DNA of 64,000 nt, taken from assembly GCA_022448645.1 (NCBI GenBank), contig JAKVBZ010000010.1, forward strand, positions 41,194-105,193, given 5' to 3'. Of this stretch, positions 44,439 through 54,182 are shown piece after piece (the stretch's first letter is position 1; every line of letters begins with the position of its first letter). The translations under genes were made by a program, and so were the position numbers. The stretch is from Pirellulaceae bacterium. Lineage in GTDB: Bacteria > Planctomycetota > Planctomycetia > Pirellulales > Pirellulaceae. The notes beneath the pieces were generated by a model. That model saw nothing but the letters and a program-made list of their open reading frames with translations. It had not been told where the DNA came from and searched no databases.

Positions 44439-45425
44439 TTATCCAGTCGCGACCTGCGCCAGACGGTCGACCCACTGTTGGACCCGCATGGCGTCTTGGT
44501 ACGTGGCACCTTGTGGCACGGATTGCATGCCACGCACCACGCGGCAAAAACAACGCAATTCTTCGGCCATCATTCCGGTGGGAGCATTTTGATCGGCACG
44601 TATCTCTAATTCCATGGGCCAGCGAGCTTTGTCGTCCCAGATTTCCAGTGGTCTTGGGTTGGCTTGCAAACGCCCGGCCCAACCTTCGCCAAACACCTCC
44701 ATCCGATCGAAACCGTCCGCAGACATGCCAGGTACGGTTAAGAAAGCAGCCGTGAAAGAGCCAACGGTCCCGCTCGGCCAACGCAATTGCGCTAAAGCAA
44801 GATCGAGTGCACCCGTTTGATGGCGGTGGATCTGTGAACTGAATTCCACAGGTTCCTCACCATTAGTCAAGGCGAAAGCGCAATACAGATCGTGAACCAT
44901 TGTCAAATGAAAAGGGCTCTCACCCGGATAATCTTGCAAAACTGTTGCAGGGCGATACCGTACACAGTCAAAATAGTGAACCGGTCCACGTTGTCGTGCC
45001 TGTGCCTGCATCTCAAGGAACTCGCTGTTGAACAGCAAAATGTGCCCCATCATCAAGTTCGATGAATCGTCGTTTACCAAGGGCGACAGGGATGAAGCTT
45101 CGTCCAGGTCTTCCGAAATAGGTTTTTCCAATAGGACGGCGTGGCCAGCTTCGAGTAGTGGCCTGGTCATTGTCACGTGTGTTGACGTGCTGCTGGCCAC
45201 GATCCACGCCTCGGCGTCGGATTCGGCAATCGCTTTGTTGATGTCCAGCCAACCAGGTACGCCAGGATAGTCGTCGGCCACTTCATCGAGGGTCTCTTGC
45301 CGTCGCGCAACCAATGCTACCAGGTTGGTTTCCGCCAGACCCAAAATCGTACTGGCGTGCAGTCGACCGAAGCCTCCCATGCCGACGACACCGACGCGTA
45401 CGGGTTCAAACGCTTGATTGCTCAC
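44439..45425 (-). CDS. Gfo/Idh/MocA family oxidoreductase
   Basis: The ~328-residue cytoplasmic protein has PVRVGVVGMGGFGRLHASTI near the N-terminus (dinucleotide-binding GxGxxG), then AWIVASSTSTHVTMTRPLLE, the EKPISEDLDEA lysine block, and a C-terminal domain with FHLTMVHDLYCAFAL. The start is taken as the GTG at 45425, which overlaps the TAG stop of the upstream aldo/keto reductase gene by one base (TAGTG), a classic coupling arrangement; a longer in-frame start at 45509 lies inside that gene. The pair therefore probably acts in the same sugar or polyol pathway. The substrate is not identifiable. Confidence 0.88.
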   Translation of the reverse strand: MSNQAFEPVRVGVVGMGGFGRLHASTILGLAETNLVALVARRQETLDEVADDYPGVPGWLDINKAIAESDAEAWIVASSTSTHVTMTRPLLEAGHAVLLEKPISEDLDEASSLSPLVNDDSSNLMMGHILLFNSEFLEMQAQARQRGPVHYFDCVRYRPATVLQDYPGESPFHLTMVHDLYCAFALTNGEEPVEFSSQIHRHQTGALDLALAQLRWPSGTVGSFTAAFLTVPGMSADGFDRMEVFGEGWAGRLQANPRPLEIWDDKARWPMELEIRADQNAPTGMMAEELRCFCRVVRGMQSVPQGATYQDAMRVQQWVDRLAQVATG

Positions 45426-46480
45426 TAGGATTGGTCCAGGTAATGACGAAAGTGTTTTGGCGGGAACTCTTCGTTTCCGGCGACGTTGCCATAGCCTAGT
45501 TCGACCCAATCTGATGGATAACCATGTGGTAGCGGTAGAGCGTTGGTTAATCGCTGATTGTGGTCATCGTCGAGATTCCAGTCACCGACTATCATGTTTT
45601 CCTCCATGTGTTTGGTGTATCGAGGCCCAATCAGCACCGAGGTTACGATTCGATTGTGTAGCAACCAAGCCAGCGCAACCTGCGCAGGAGACTTTGATGT
45701 TTCTTCGGCAACCGCGCGCAGTTCGTCGATCAGATCGAATGCCTCATCACTGTAGTAACGAGGAATATCAATGTTTTTGCGGTATGAAATCCGTGAGCCT
45801 TGGGGCGGCTCTGTGTCACGGTGATATCTGCCGCTTAGAAATCCGCTGGCCAACGGGCTCCAACAAAGGATGCCCATACCTTGATCCGCACAGGCCGGCA
45901 TAATTTCACGCTCGATGTCACGGCGGACCAGATTGTACATGTACTGACCGGAGATAAACCCGTCCAGATTCATACTGGCAGCCATGGCATTGGACTTCAC
46001 CAGTTGCCAAGCATAGTAGTTGCTACAACCGACGTAGCGGACCTTACCCGAGCGAACCAAATCCCCTAAGGCCCGGACCGTCTCCTCCATGGGAGTAAAC
46101 CAATCGGGGCCGTGTACCTGGAACAAGTCGATGTAATCGGTATTCATCCGACGCAGACTGGCTTCGACCGCTTCGAAGATATGTTTTCGTGACAGCCCTT
46201 TTGCATTGGGCGTGGGACCCATGCGGAACCAACATTTGGTGGCCACAACAAGATCATCCCGGTCAAACGGTTCAATCGCTTTGCCCAGCATTTCCTCGGA
46301 GCGACCGCCGCTATACATGTCGGCCGTGTCGAAAAAATTTCCTCCCGCTTCGATGAAGCGTTGGACCATTTCGCTGGCGACGTCCTGTTCGCAACCCCAT
46401 TCTGGGTTGCCGAAAGCCATGGTGCCAAGGCAAACACGTGATACAAGTAAGCCAGAACGACCCAGGTAGCGATACTTCAT
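45425..46480 (-). CDS. Aldo/keto reductase
   Basis: The 351-residue NADPH-type aldo/keto reductase opens MKYRYLGRSGLLVSRVCLGT. The catalytic tetrad is visible: Asp51 and Tyr56 in FFDTADMYSGGRSEEMLG, Lys82 in VVATKCW, His123 in FQVHGPDW. VRYVGCSNYYAWQLV and a late NRIVTSVLIGPRYTKHMEEN are standard. It resembles the YajO/Gpr-like subgroup that reduces sugars and other aldehydes. It is the upstream gene of a coupled pair with the Gfo/Idh oxidoreductase. Confidence 0.92.
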   Translation of the reverse strand: MKYRYLGRSGLLVSRVCLGTMAFGNPEWGCEQDVASEMVQRFIEAGGNFFDTADMYSGGRSEEMLGKAIEPFDRDDLVVATKCWFRMGPTPNAKGLSRKHIFEAVEASLRRMNTDYIDLFQVHGPDWFTPMEETVRALGDLVRSGKVRYVGCSNYYAWQLVKSNAMAASMNLDGFISGQYMYNLVRRDIEREIMPACADQGMGILCWSPLASGFLSGRYHRDTEPPQGSRISYRKNIDIPRYYSDEAFDLIDELRAVAEETSKSPAQVALAWLLHNRIVTSVLIGPRYTKHMEENMIVGDWNLDDDHNQRLTNALPLPHGYPSDWVELGYGNVAGNEEFPPKHFRHYLDQS

Positions 46481-46656
46481 GGTGAATTGTCTTTCTGTTG
46501 GCGATGCCAGACGAGCATGACAGGGAATGCGTACGGCCTTGGGAGGCCTTCGTACAGTATAAGATAATTGATTTTCTGAAAGATGAATTTACCACAACCG
46601 GTATGCTTCTCGCTACAATGGTCCCCCGTGTTCTGTAAGATCAGGTGGCCTGTTCA

Positions 46657-48075
46657 TTAAAGAGGGAGTGGCCGACGGGTACCCCACTGACTGGCTTGTT
46701 CGAAAGCATGAGCCAATTGAAGCACTCCCCAATCGTCTTGATGGCGTCCTACGATTTGCAAACCGATCGGCAGCTCCTCGGGCACTGGAGTAAAACCGGC
46801 AGGCACCGAGATGGCAGGAAGTCCAGTGACCGTGATGTAGTAACATGACTTCATCCAGTCGATGTAGGTCTCTAGGTGTTGACCATTGATTTCTGTCACA
46901 TATGGTTGGTTAACATCGAAAGGGGGTACCTGGCTCACCGGCAGAATGAGGAACTCGACATCCTCCATGAACTCACGCACTTGGTGAAAAAGCCGAGTCC
47001 GTTTGGCTTCGGCCAGAGCAAACTGAGTGCCTGTGATGGAGGATGCCTGTTCGATGTTCCAGATGACAGTATCTTTGAGTTGGTCGCGATGCCGTTCCAG
47101 CAAATGCCCATAACCGACCTGGAAATGTAAGGCTCGCCAGATGCGAAAGATATCATCCGCATCTCGGAAATCCGGCTCCGCATCCACGATAGTACAGCCG
47201 AGTGATTCGAACGAGTTGCGCTGACTGTCGATCACCGTCCGCACGCGCGGGTCGAACGGTATTCCACCAAGGTCTCCACACCAGGCAATACGAACTCCGC
47301 GAAAATCGCGTTCCAAAGGTCGACGAAACCATTCGCCTGGCTCTCGGATTGCGATTGGACAGCGCGGGTCGGGACCGGCCATCACACTTAGTAGCAACGC
47401 CACATCCTCGACGGTTCGTGCCATCGGACCATCGACTCCAATGGGTGACCAACCCATCACTGATGGCCATCCGGGAACCCGACCCGGAGAAGGCCTCAGG
47501 CCAACGACGTTGCAGAAGCTGGCGGGATTGCGGAGCGAACCGCCCATGTCACTGCCGTCGGCAATCGGATGCATTCCACAAGCGAGCGCCACTGCACCAC
47601 CACCGGTACTTCCTCCGCAAGTTTTACTGAGATCGTAGGGGTTCAGCGTTGGCCCGAACACAGGATTGAATGTTTGTGATCCAGCTCCGAATTCCGGAAG
47701 ATTCGTTTTTCCAATGGTGATGGCGCCAGCCTGCTCCAGACGTTCTACCATCAAGTCGTCGATCTTCGGCACGAAATCGGCATAAATGGGAGATCCGAAT
47801 GTGGTGCGTACACCGGCTGTTTGAAACGAGTCCTTGTGGGCGATGGGCAGGCCATGCAAAGGGCCAGCTTCATGGCCTGAATGAATCTTTTCATCTGCTT
47901 GACGGGCAGATTCCAGAGCTTTTTCTGGCAGCAATGTAACGATGGCATTGACGCGCCCGTTGACCTCGTCGATGCGGGCCAAATGCGCTTCCATGACCTC
48001 CACGGCCGACAGTTGACGATGGCGGATGCGTTGGGCTATTTCGGTGGCTGTCATATAGCAGAGGTCAGCCATCAA
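46657..48075 (-). CDS. Amidase signature family enzyme
   Basis: The 472-residue amidase has the Ser-cisSer-Lys triad: Lys81 in LHGLPIAHKDSFQTAG, cis-Ser156 in TCGGSTGGGAVALACG, and nucleophile Ser180 in GSDMGGSLRNPASFC. The N-terminal helix TATEIAQRIRHRQLSAVEVM is typical. It resembles general amidases; GatA is less likely because the protein stands alone and gatB/gatC are not present. Cytoplasmic, no leader. Substrate unknown. It is followed on the same strand, about 580 bases on, by the mosaic of sugar oxidoreductases; upstream is a repeat-containing gap and a DUF1501 gene. Confidence 0.9.
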   Translation of the reverse strand: MMADLCYMTATEIAQRIRHRQLSAVEVMEAHLARIDEVNGRVNAIVTLLPEKALESARQADEKIHSGHEAGPLHGLPIAHKDSFQTAGVRTTFGSPIYADFVPKIDDLMVERLEQAGAITIGKTNLPEFGAGSQTFNPVFGPTLNPYDLSKTCGGSTGGGAVALACGMHPIADGSDMGGSLRNPASFCNVVGLRPSPGRVPGWPSVMGWSPIGVDGPMARTVEDVALLLSVMAGPDPRCPIAIREPGEWFRRPLERDFRGVRIAWCGDLGGIPFDPRVRTVIDSQRNSFESLGCTIVDAEPDFRDADDIFRIWRALHFQVGYGHLLERHRDQLKDTVIWNIEQASSITGTQFALAEAKRTRLFHQVREFMEDVEFLILPVSQVPPFDVNQPYVTEINGQHLETYIDWMKSCYYITVTGLPAISVPAGFTPVPEELPIGLQIVGRHQDDWGVLQLAHAFEQASQWGTRRPLPL

Positions 48076-48177
48076 ATCAGATCTCCTTTGGCGTTACCTT
48101 GCGGGACAGCAGTAAGGCGAGCCACCAGGGGGTACCTGAGGACAAACTTATCACGGCCCTGAAAAGCAAGGTGTGGT

Positions 48178-48257
48178 GTCATTCTGAGGAAGCGTAGTGC
48201 CCGGAAATCTCGATCGGACCGTCCCTTTCTAAGATCCTTTGCAACGCTCAGGGCGAC
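48178..48257. repeat. Imperfect inverted-repeat element (TCATTCTGAGG...CTCAGGGCGAC type)
   Basis: GTCATTCTGAG at 48178-48188 is an imperfect complement of CTCAGGGCGAC at 48247-48257, with AAATCT/AGATCC inside. I recognise this as the type of short repeat whose translation reads VALSVAKDLRK and RALRFLRMT, scattered in several bacterial phyla. It lies in the 220-base gap between amidase and DUF1501 genes. Confidence 0.55.
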
Positions 48258-48299
48258 GTTCCTGATTCTCTCGTTCACATGCTTCACCTGAAAACGCAC

Positions 48300-49664
48300 T
48301 TACAACAACTCGCCAACAGTTTCTCGATGATCTAGAAGAAAGTGAGGTCGACCGGATGGGTCGTGAACCGTTGTCATTTCCGGATCAATTCCCAGATTAT
48401 GGTAAAGCGTAGCGAAAACGTTTTGGTAGTGTACAGGACGGTCGAGCGGTTCTTCCCCCAGGCGATTTGTCGAGCCGATAACTTGGCCCGTGCGCATCCC
48501 ACCTCCAGCTAACAAAGCACAGGAGGCTCGTGGCCAGTGGTCGCGCCCGGCGCCTTTGTTGATGCGAGGCGTGCGGCCGAATTCACCCCAAGCAATGACG
48601 GTCACATCATCTTGCAGGCCTCGTTCGTGCAGGTCTTGGACCAGCGCAGTCAGGCCTTGATCCAAAAGTGGCAGTTGGGTTTTCAATCGGGAAAAGTTCG
48701 AATGGTGACGGTCCCAACTGCCAAATGACAGTGTCACACAGCGCACACCTGCTTCGACCAGACGTCGCGCTACCAGGAACTGATCCATCCAATGTGGTCC
48801 GGCATCTTCGCCAAAAGCAGGATTGGCGCTACCTCGACCATAGCGATCGCGCAGCTCTTCCGGTTCTTGCTCGACATCCAAGGCTTCCACAAGTTGATTG
48901 GACGAAAGTAACTCGAACGCACGACGTTTGAACACATCCATCGAGTCGAGACTTCCTGTTTCGCCCACGGCTTTCCGAAACTGATCCATGCTGGCCAGCA
49001 TCGTCCGCCGGTCACGTAATTGGTCGAGCGATATTCCTTCCAATCGAAAATGAGATGTACTCTGTTGCGCAGGTTGTAACGGAGCGTGTCCTGGGCCCAA
49101 AAACCCGGACAGACCCGGATTGGAATAAGGTGCATGTTTGGTGGGAATTGTCAATCCAACGAAGGGAGGCATCGCGTCGCGAACGTGTCCTTGCTGTTGA
49201 GAAACCACTGCCCCCAGTGATGGCCGACCTGCCTGACGTTTCCCCTGCTGAATAGGATATCCGCTCAGGCACATGTCGGAACAATGCTGGTCCAGGTTCC
49301 CGTAAAGGGAACGGATGATGGCAAACTTGTCCATCATCTGTGCCAGTCGAGGCATGTGCTCGCAGATTTCGATGCCGGGTACGGTGGTTTGAATCGGTTT
49401 GAACTCACCACGAATTTCCGCAGGAGCATCCATTTTCAAGTCCACCATGTCTTGGTGAGAGGGACCTCCCGAAAGGTAGATCATGATGATGGCTTTGTGG
49501 TCCAGTCCCCTACTTCCTCCGACTGCGTCGGACCGCTTAGCAGCCTGGGCTCGCAGGATCTCCGGAAGGGACAATCCTCCTAGAGCCAACCCGCCAATCT
49601 TCAAGAAATGACGCCGAGACGAACTTTGACATAATTCGGGCTGGCCACCCATGATGTTTAGCAT
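48300..49664 (-). CDS. DUF1501 family protein with Tat-like leader (second copy)
   Basis: The 454-residue DUF1501 protein has a leader SSSRRHFLKIGGLALGGLSL with the Arg pair at about residues 17-18. Family blocks: IIMIYLSGGPSHQDMVDLKM, ICEHMPRLAQMMDKFAIIRS, DQHCSDMCLSGYP, GVRCVTLSFGSWDRHH, VIAWGEFGRTPRINKGAGRD, LLAGGGMRTGQVIGSTN and LYHNLGIDPEMTTVHDPSGR. It belongs to the other common DUF1501 subgroup, distinct from the copy at 27037, and has no DUF1549/DUF1553 partner beside it. Exported; role unknown. Confidence 0.9.
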   Translation of the reverse strand: MLNIMGGQPELCQSSSRRHFLKIGGLALGGLSLPEILRAQAAKRSDAVGGSRGLDHKAIIMIYLSGGPSHQDMVDLKMDAPAEIRGEFKPIQTTVPGIEICEHMPRLAQMMDKFAIIRSLYGNLDQHCSDMCLSGYPIQQGKRQAGRPSLGAVVSQQQGHVRDAMPPFVGLTIPTKHAPYSNPGLSGFLGPGHAPLQPAQQSTSHFRLEGISLDQLRDRRTMLASMDQFRKAVGETGSLDSMDVFKRRAFELLSSNQLVEALDVEQEPEELRDRYGRGSANPAFGEDAGPHWMDQFLVARRLVEAGVRCVTLSFGSWDRHHSNFSRLKTQLPLLDQGLTALVQDLHERGLQDDVTVIAWGEFGRTPRINKGAGRDHWPRASCALLAGGGMRTGQVIGSTNRLGEEPLDRPVHYQNVFATLYHNLGIDPEMTTVHDPSGRPHFLLDHRETVGELL

Positions 49665-50274
49665 CGAAGCCCTTTCGACGGACGATGACGATCAATATCA
49701 GAAGGCTTATCGTTTCCTAAGGATAAAACATGGTATCTTCTGGGTAGGCGGCTATTTTAACAGCTTTTCCCAATCCGCAGAGATAAGAGTTGGAGCTGTC
49801 AGCGGATTGCACCTTCTCAGATCCCGCATGGATCAAATCAACGGTCCTGAACGTGAGGGAGGGTACGCAGCGATAGAATCCATCTCTCGCTGACGCTTCG
49901 GGTTACGATTTCTCGGGAAAAACCGGGTTAGGGCAGCATCAAAACGGAAATTTCGGGTGATGATTCCCGCAGAAATCCACCTCGAAGCGTGTGGATTAGA
50001 GGGACATATCGTCGTGACATGTCCAAGAAAGTAGGACCAAAAAGCCGAGTCGCCCTTCACCTCGAGAGGTAATTTTGTTACGTTAACCAGTTCCCCCATT
50101 TGTTCGAGAAATGGGGGGTTTGTTGTAACGGCCTGCTTGGTTCGCCGTCGTTTTCCGAATGCCCAGCCATTGCGGAAACGTTTTTTGTAAAAGGCATCGC
50201 AGACAAGCAACGTATCGAAAACCTATCAAGCAAATTCATACTTATCACGTTAGCCACAGACACGCGGGACAGCC
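49665..50274 (+). promoter_or_regulatory. Long upstream region of rplU, without a gene
   Basis: No frame looks coding in these ~610 bases. The divergent DUF1501 and rplU promoters must be here. The clearest structural feature is the 9-bp hairpin at 50094-50118, listed separately. Confidence 0.5.
50094..50118 (+). promoter_or_regulatory. Hairpin in the rplU leader, possible attenuator
   Basis: CCCCCATTT (50094-50102) pairs perfectly with AAATGGGGG (50110-50118) around a 7-base loop, and GTTTGTTGT follows. Flanking GTTAC/GTAAC can add an outer stem. The structure lies about 155 bases upstream of the rplU start, where leader-mediated autoregulation of ribosomal protein genes is common; a terminator or attenuator is likely, L21 binding is a guess. 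Confidence 0.45.
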
Positions 50275-50595
50275 ATGTACGCCATTATTCGCGAAGACGG
50301 TAAACAAATCAAAGTCGAAGAAGGACAGGAAATCAATATCGACTATCGTGATGTTTCTAAGGGCGATCAGCTGACATTCGATAGCGTACTGTTGGTATCC
50401 GGAGACGACGGCGTCTCAGTGGGACAACCGGCTTTGGATGGAGCCACAGTGACCGCCGAGGTTTTGGGTCCCGAGATGGGCCAAAAACTTGTCGTGCAAA
50501 AATTTCGCCGTCGCAAGAATTCACGACGCAGAACGGGCCACCGCCAAATGTACACTCGCGTCAAGATCAACAGTATCAACGCGAGCGACTCTTAA
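50275..50595 (+). CDS. rplU: 50S ribosomal protein L21
   Basis: The 106-residue protein begins MYAIIREDGKQIKVEEGQEI, continues with VLLVSGDDGVSVGQP and TVTAEVLGPEMGQKLVVQKF, and ends with KFRRRKNSRRRTGHRQMYTR followed by VKI, the full L21 pattern. L21 is a primary 23S rRNA-binding protein. The usual partner rpmA (L27) does not follow; instead the AsmA-like gene converges with only 10 bases between the stops. rpmA must be elsewhere or upstream outside the window. Confidence 0.97.
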   Translation: MYAIIREDGKQIKVEEGQEINIDYRDVSKGDQLTFDSVLLVSGDDGVSVGQPALDGATVTAEVLGPEMGQKLVVQKFRRRKNSRRRTGHRQMYTRVKINSINASDS

Positions 50596-50605
50596 CTTTT
50601 TCTAC

Positions 50606-53600
50606 TCAGTCGCGGTTTTGTTCTCGGTCTAACAGCCGATCCAACCCACGTAGAATGCCTTGGTCGATGATGCGCTGTACTGGTTCGGCGATCAAATCGG
50701 TCGTGATGTCGGCAATCGCACTGCGGTCAATATCTGGATCATCCAACGTACCTCGGATAGGTAGCTGAATCACTTTTCCTTTCCAGCTCGAAAGGATACT
50801 GTCTTCACGAATCCACGTATCGGGAATCTGCAATTCGGCTACGATGTCGAGAGTTTCATCGAGCCCGACAGATCCGAACGTGTGGATTGGCATGTCCCCC
50901 AGTTGCACGCGCATGTTACGGTGATACACGCGTCCGTCAATGAGGTGGAAGGTCACTTGCTGTTCGCTGGTCGTGATGCGCGGATCATTCGAATCAATTC
51001 CCGACAACGGACCCCGACGTGCGACTCGCCGGATCGTACGCACGACATTAATGAATGGCTCTGCCAGCGGACCGGGGCGTACACTGCCCGAATGAATGGT
51101 TGCCATTCCCAGTACATCGCTTTCGTTGCTGTTCTCTATGGGGACGCGGGCGTGATCCAGGCTGACTGACATTTGTCCATCGATGCGCGTCGCGTCTGCT
51201 AGGAGGGGTGCCACATACTTCAGCCATTGCGAGCACATCTCGCGTGTGATGCTGACGCGGTCGAGCAATGTGCCAGGTTGTATAATCAACATCGGAGAAT
51301 TTTGTTGGAATGTTAATTGAGGAGTACATCGCAGATGGCCATCGTTGACTTGTACTTTGATAGGTGTGAAGGACACGATCTGCTTTGCAAGCTGTGCGTG
51401 CATCTCGGCACCACCCAGAGTCAAACCATATGCGCTGCCTGCGTCCCAGCTGAATGTGGCATCGACAACCACGGTGTGTGGTATGGCGGACGTGGTGCGG
51501 CGAGAATCCGACGTTTTCAATGAACCGCGCAAATTGAAAGGAGATTGTTTTTGGCCCAGTATCTCGACACCAGGACCAAGATATCCGCGGAGAGATTGCA
51601 CGATGTGGTGCATGTCGTAGTGCACGCTTCCGGAAATGTCAGCTTCACGCTGCTCCATCACATCCTGAATCTGACCCGTAGCAGTCATGGCAACGAGTTG
51701 TGATTGCACCTGCAAATCTTCGAGTTGGAACGATTCCGATTCTTGGTCCAAAGTTCCTTGGCCAGTCATCCGCAATTCCTTTTCTGACCATACGGTTTCC
51801 CAGGCGTTGTTGTGGCTGACCGGTTGCATCACCGAAACTCCTAAAATGTCCGGGTTGCGTTCAATGGTTAGGTCACCGATGACAGCGTTCCAGCGAGCGA
51901 CGGTGGCGGCGCCTTGGTGTGCCAACTGGACGTTGCCGTTAAGCTGCCCAGTCAACCGCTGTGTGGGTCGCTTCCCCCGTGGAGTAAACCAGCGGGATAT
52001 CCGAGACAAGTCGCCTCGATATTTAATGTTCCCTTGAGCGGCAGGTGCACCATCCTCTGGAAAGTCCACATGCACGTCATCTACTTTCATGGACACCGAA
52101 GTACAGCGAAAGATGGCAGAGGCCTCTGTCAATATGCGAGTCTCACTGTCCAGACGACCGTCCACTTCCAGAATGACTTTAGACTCGTCAATGTTCCAGC
52201 GATCGTTTGTGGCAACGACCGATTCGAGTTCCAGCTTGCTGGCTGTGAGCTGCACCAAATCTTCGTTCCACTGGACCTGGGCGTTTCCAGACATATGGCC
52301 TTGCACATCCCACTGGCTCAGGTCATACCACGGTCGTATTCTCGAAGACCAACTTTTTAAATTACCAGAGACCGTAAAATCGATCGGCCAGGCTGCTGTG
52401 TCGTCGGTAGTGTCCACGGGTTGAGTCAAACTAGCGACAAGTTCATCGCCGCCTGCCAATAGTCGAAACGATGCCCGGTCGATCCGTTCCAGTCCATGGT
52501 CACCGGTTGAACCGGTGGCCGCCACATTGATGTTTAACTGGCGTTCCACCCAAGGTCGCGTGGTATTGCTGTTATCAGCGAACGAATCATCGACTGGAAT
52601 CAAAAATTCAAAGTGATCGACCTGAGCTCTACCCTGGACTGTAAATGGTTCTCCCTGACGGCAGCGCCAATCCAGATGGGCCTCTGCATTACCAGAAAGT
52701 TGCCAACGATCCAGGTCCACAAACTGCCCCAGTGGCTTCACGAGCTGGTTGAGATCACAGCGGGCCGAAAATTCTGCCGATTCCAGCTGGCCTTTTCCTT
52801 CGATCACCAGAAAATCCGAATGGCAAACGAAGCGTTCGATTACCACGTGGTCATCAGCATCGTATGCGTGAAAAACAACCATCAACGGTTGCTGCCAGGC
52901 CAGCTGGCGACCGGTGGCGGTTCGTCCGACCAGGTTGGTTGTTTCGACTTCCCCGTACCAGGTCCGTATGCTGTTGTTGATGCTGTTCGCAAATCGAATG
53001 TTGATATGCCCCGCCTCGACATACGTCCCCTCACGGACGTGCAGGGTATCCGGCAGTAGTTGCGCCAACTTTGCCAGATCGACCGTGGCATTGACGCTAC
53101 AGTCACGTTGGGCAAAGAACTGAGACCATCCGCCCTTCGAAAGTTCATCCGTTTTCCACGTCCCTTGTGCGACGATGCCGGCAAAATCAGTGTCGAGGTT
53201 TAGCTGATCGATTGCCACCTGTTGTTCCGAGACGCGTAGGTCTCCACGAATCTCGACTTTTTCCAGATAGAACTCATCGCTGCCTAAGTATTCGGGGGAG
53301 GTTACGCGAGCCTTATTCACATCCACCGATAGGTGTACCGAAGTCCACAACCTATTTTGGGCGTGTTGGGTGGTTTCCCCGGTGTGAAAAGTCATGTTGC
53401 CGGATACCGTGCCATTTATGCGAGCGTCGGGAGTACGGTGGTGGAGGAACGGTTCGACCATGTCCAAAGGTGCATTGGCCAGTTGAATGTGAACGCGACG
53501 ACCGTCGGTTTCTGCGGTCACAGTTCCTGGTTGTTGCTGATCATTGGTCAGATTCCCAGAACCGCTCAATTCGAATCCAGGAGATGTCCCCGGCAACCAT

Positions 53601-54151
53601 TCGAAGTCGATGTTAAGATGATCAGCGCGCCACTGTCGTTGTGAAGTTTCATCCGTGATCACAAGCCGGCCATCTTTCACCGCAATGTGTACCTGAAGTT
53701 TGCGACTCTTGTCGGTCGTGTTATCTACAGACGATTCGAAGTGACGAAGTGTTTTCTCGACGTTACTTGAATATTCGCCAACGATCACGTCTAGCTCGGG
53801 ACGTTCTACGCGGATTGAGCCCAGGTTAGTACGATCGAGGAAGAGTGCCAGGAGAGATTTCGTCGTGTCGACTTTGGCGATCGACAGGATACGTTCACCG
53901 TTCTCGTTGATGGCTTCTATGTTGCGCAAGGCGATCGGTGACAACCACGCCAGTCTAGCCGATCCGATAACGACTTCCTCTTTCAAGTCGGGTGTAGCCC
54001 ACTTGATGAGGTCATTCTTTAGAGAAGTGCGAGCTACGATGGTGGGTGCAAACCAGATGAGCACCAGCAACAAAACCAGTGCCGTAGCCAGCCTCCACCC
54101 TCCGCGTGATGCCCGAGGCTGTCGCGCTGCGTCCAACGTTCGATACGACAT
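50606..54151 (-). CDS. AsmA/DUF3971-like large envelope protein
   Basis: The ~1181-residue protein has one N-terminal transmembrane segment (LATALVLLLVLIWFAPTIVA) and then a long, beta-rich body. The opening after the helix (DLIKWATPDLKEEVVIGSAR, LGSIRVERPELDVIV) is typical of AsmA-like and TamB-like proteins, and the C-terminus (about 1000-1181) has the AsmA-type end, with GMATIHSGSVRPGPLAEPFI and LPIRGTLDDPDIDRSAI. Such proteins bridge the two membranes and are linked to lipid transport or outer-membrane biogenesis. The start at 54151 places the membrane segment near residue 25; an in-frame Met at 54205 would overlap the neighbouring oxidoreductase. It lies 31 bases after that gene's stop on the same strand. 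Confidence 0.8.
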   Translation of the reverse strand: MSYRTLDAARQPRASRGGWRLATALVLLLVLIWFAPTIVARTSLKNDLIKWATPDLKEEVVIGSARLAWLSPIALRNIEAINENGERILSIAKVDTTKSLLALFLDRTNLGSIRVERPELDVIVGEYSSNVEKTLRHFESSVDNTTDKSRKLQVHIAVKDGRLVITDETSQRQWRADHLNIDFEWLPGTSPGFELSGSGNLTNDQQQPGTVTAETDGRRVHIQLANAPLDMVEPFLHHRTPDARINGTVSGNMTFHTGETTQHAQNRLWTSVHLSVDVNKARVTSPEYLGSDEFYLEKVEIRGDLRVSEQQVAIDQLNLDTDFAGIVAQGTWKTDELSKGGWSQFFAQRDCSVNATVDLAKLAQLLPDTLHVREGTYVEAGHINIRFANSINNSIRTWYGEVETTNLVGRTATGRQLAWQQPLMVVFHAYDADDHVVIERFVCHSDFLVIEGKGQLESAEFSARCDLNQLVKPLGQFVDLDRWQLSGNAEAHLDWRCRQGEPFTVQGRAQVDHFEFLIPVDDSFADNSNTTRPWVERQLNINVAATGSTGDHGLERIDRASFRLLAGGDELVASLTQPVDTTDDTAAWPIDFTVSGNLKSWSSRIRPWYDLSQWDVQGHMSGNAQVQWNEDLVQLTASKLELESVVATNDRWNIDESKVILEVDGRLDSETRILTEASAIFRCTSVSMKVDDVHVDFPEDGAPAAQGNIKYRGDLSRISRWFTPRGKRPTQRLTGQLNGNVQLAHQGAATVARWNAVIGDLTIERNPDILGVSVMQPVSHNNAWETVWSEKELRMTGQGTLDQESESFQLEDLQVQSQLVAMTATGQIQDVMEQREADISGSVHYDMHHIVQSLRGYLGPGVEILGQKQSPFNLRGSLKTSDSRRTTSAIPHTVVVDATFSWDAGSAYGLTLGGAEMHAQLAKQIVSFTPIKVQVNDGHLRCTPQLTFQQNSPMLIIQPGTLLDRVSITREMCSQWLKYVAPLLADATRIDGQMSVSLDHARVPIENSNESDVLGMATIHSGSVRPGPLAEPFINVVRTIRRVARRGPLSGIDSNDPRITTSEQQVTFHLIDGRVYHRNMRVQLGDMPIHTFGSVGLDETLDIVAELQIPDTWIREDSILSSWKGKVIQLPIRGTLDDPDIDRSAIADITTDLIAEPVQRIIDQGILRGLDRLLDREQNRD

Positions 54152-54182
54152 CGTGCATCCGTCCTTTGGGGATGCCTTTCCG

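Noticed and set aside
45426..45509. Longer start for the Gfo/Idh gene
   Set aside because: The extra Arg-rich residues are antisense-like and in another frame of the aldo/keto reductase gene; the overlapping TAGTG arrangement fits better.
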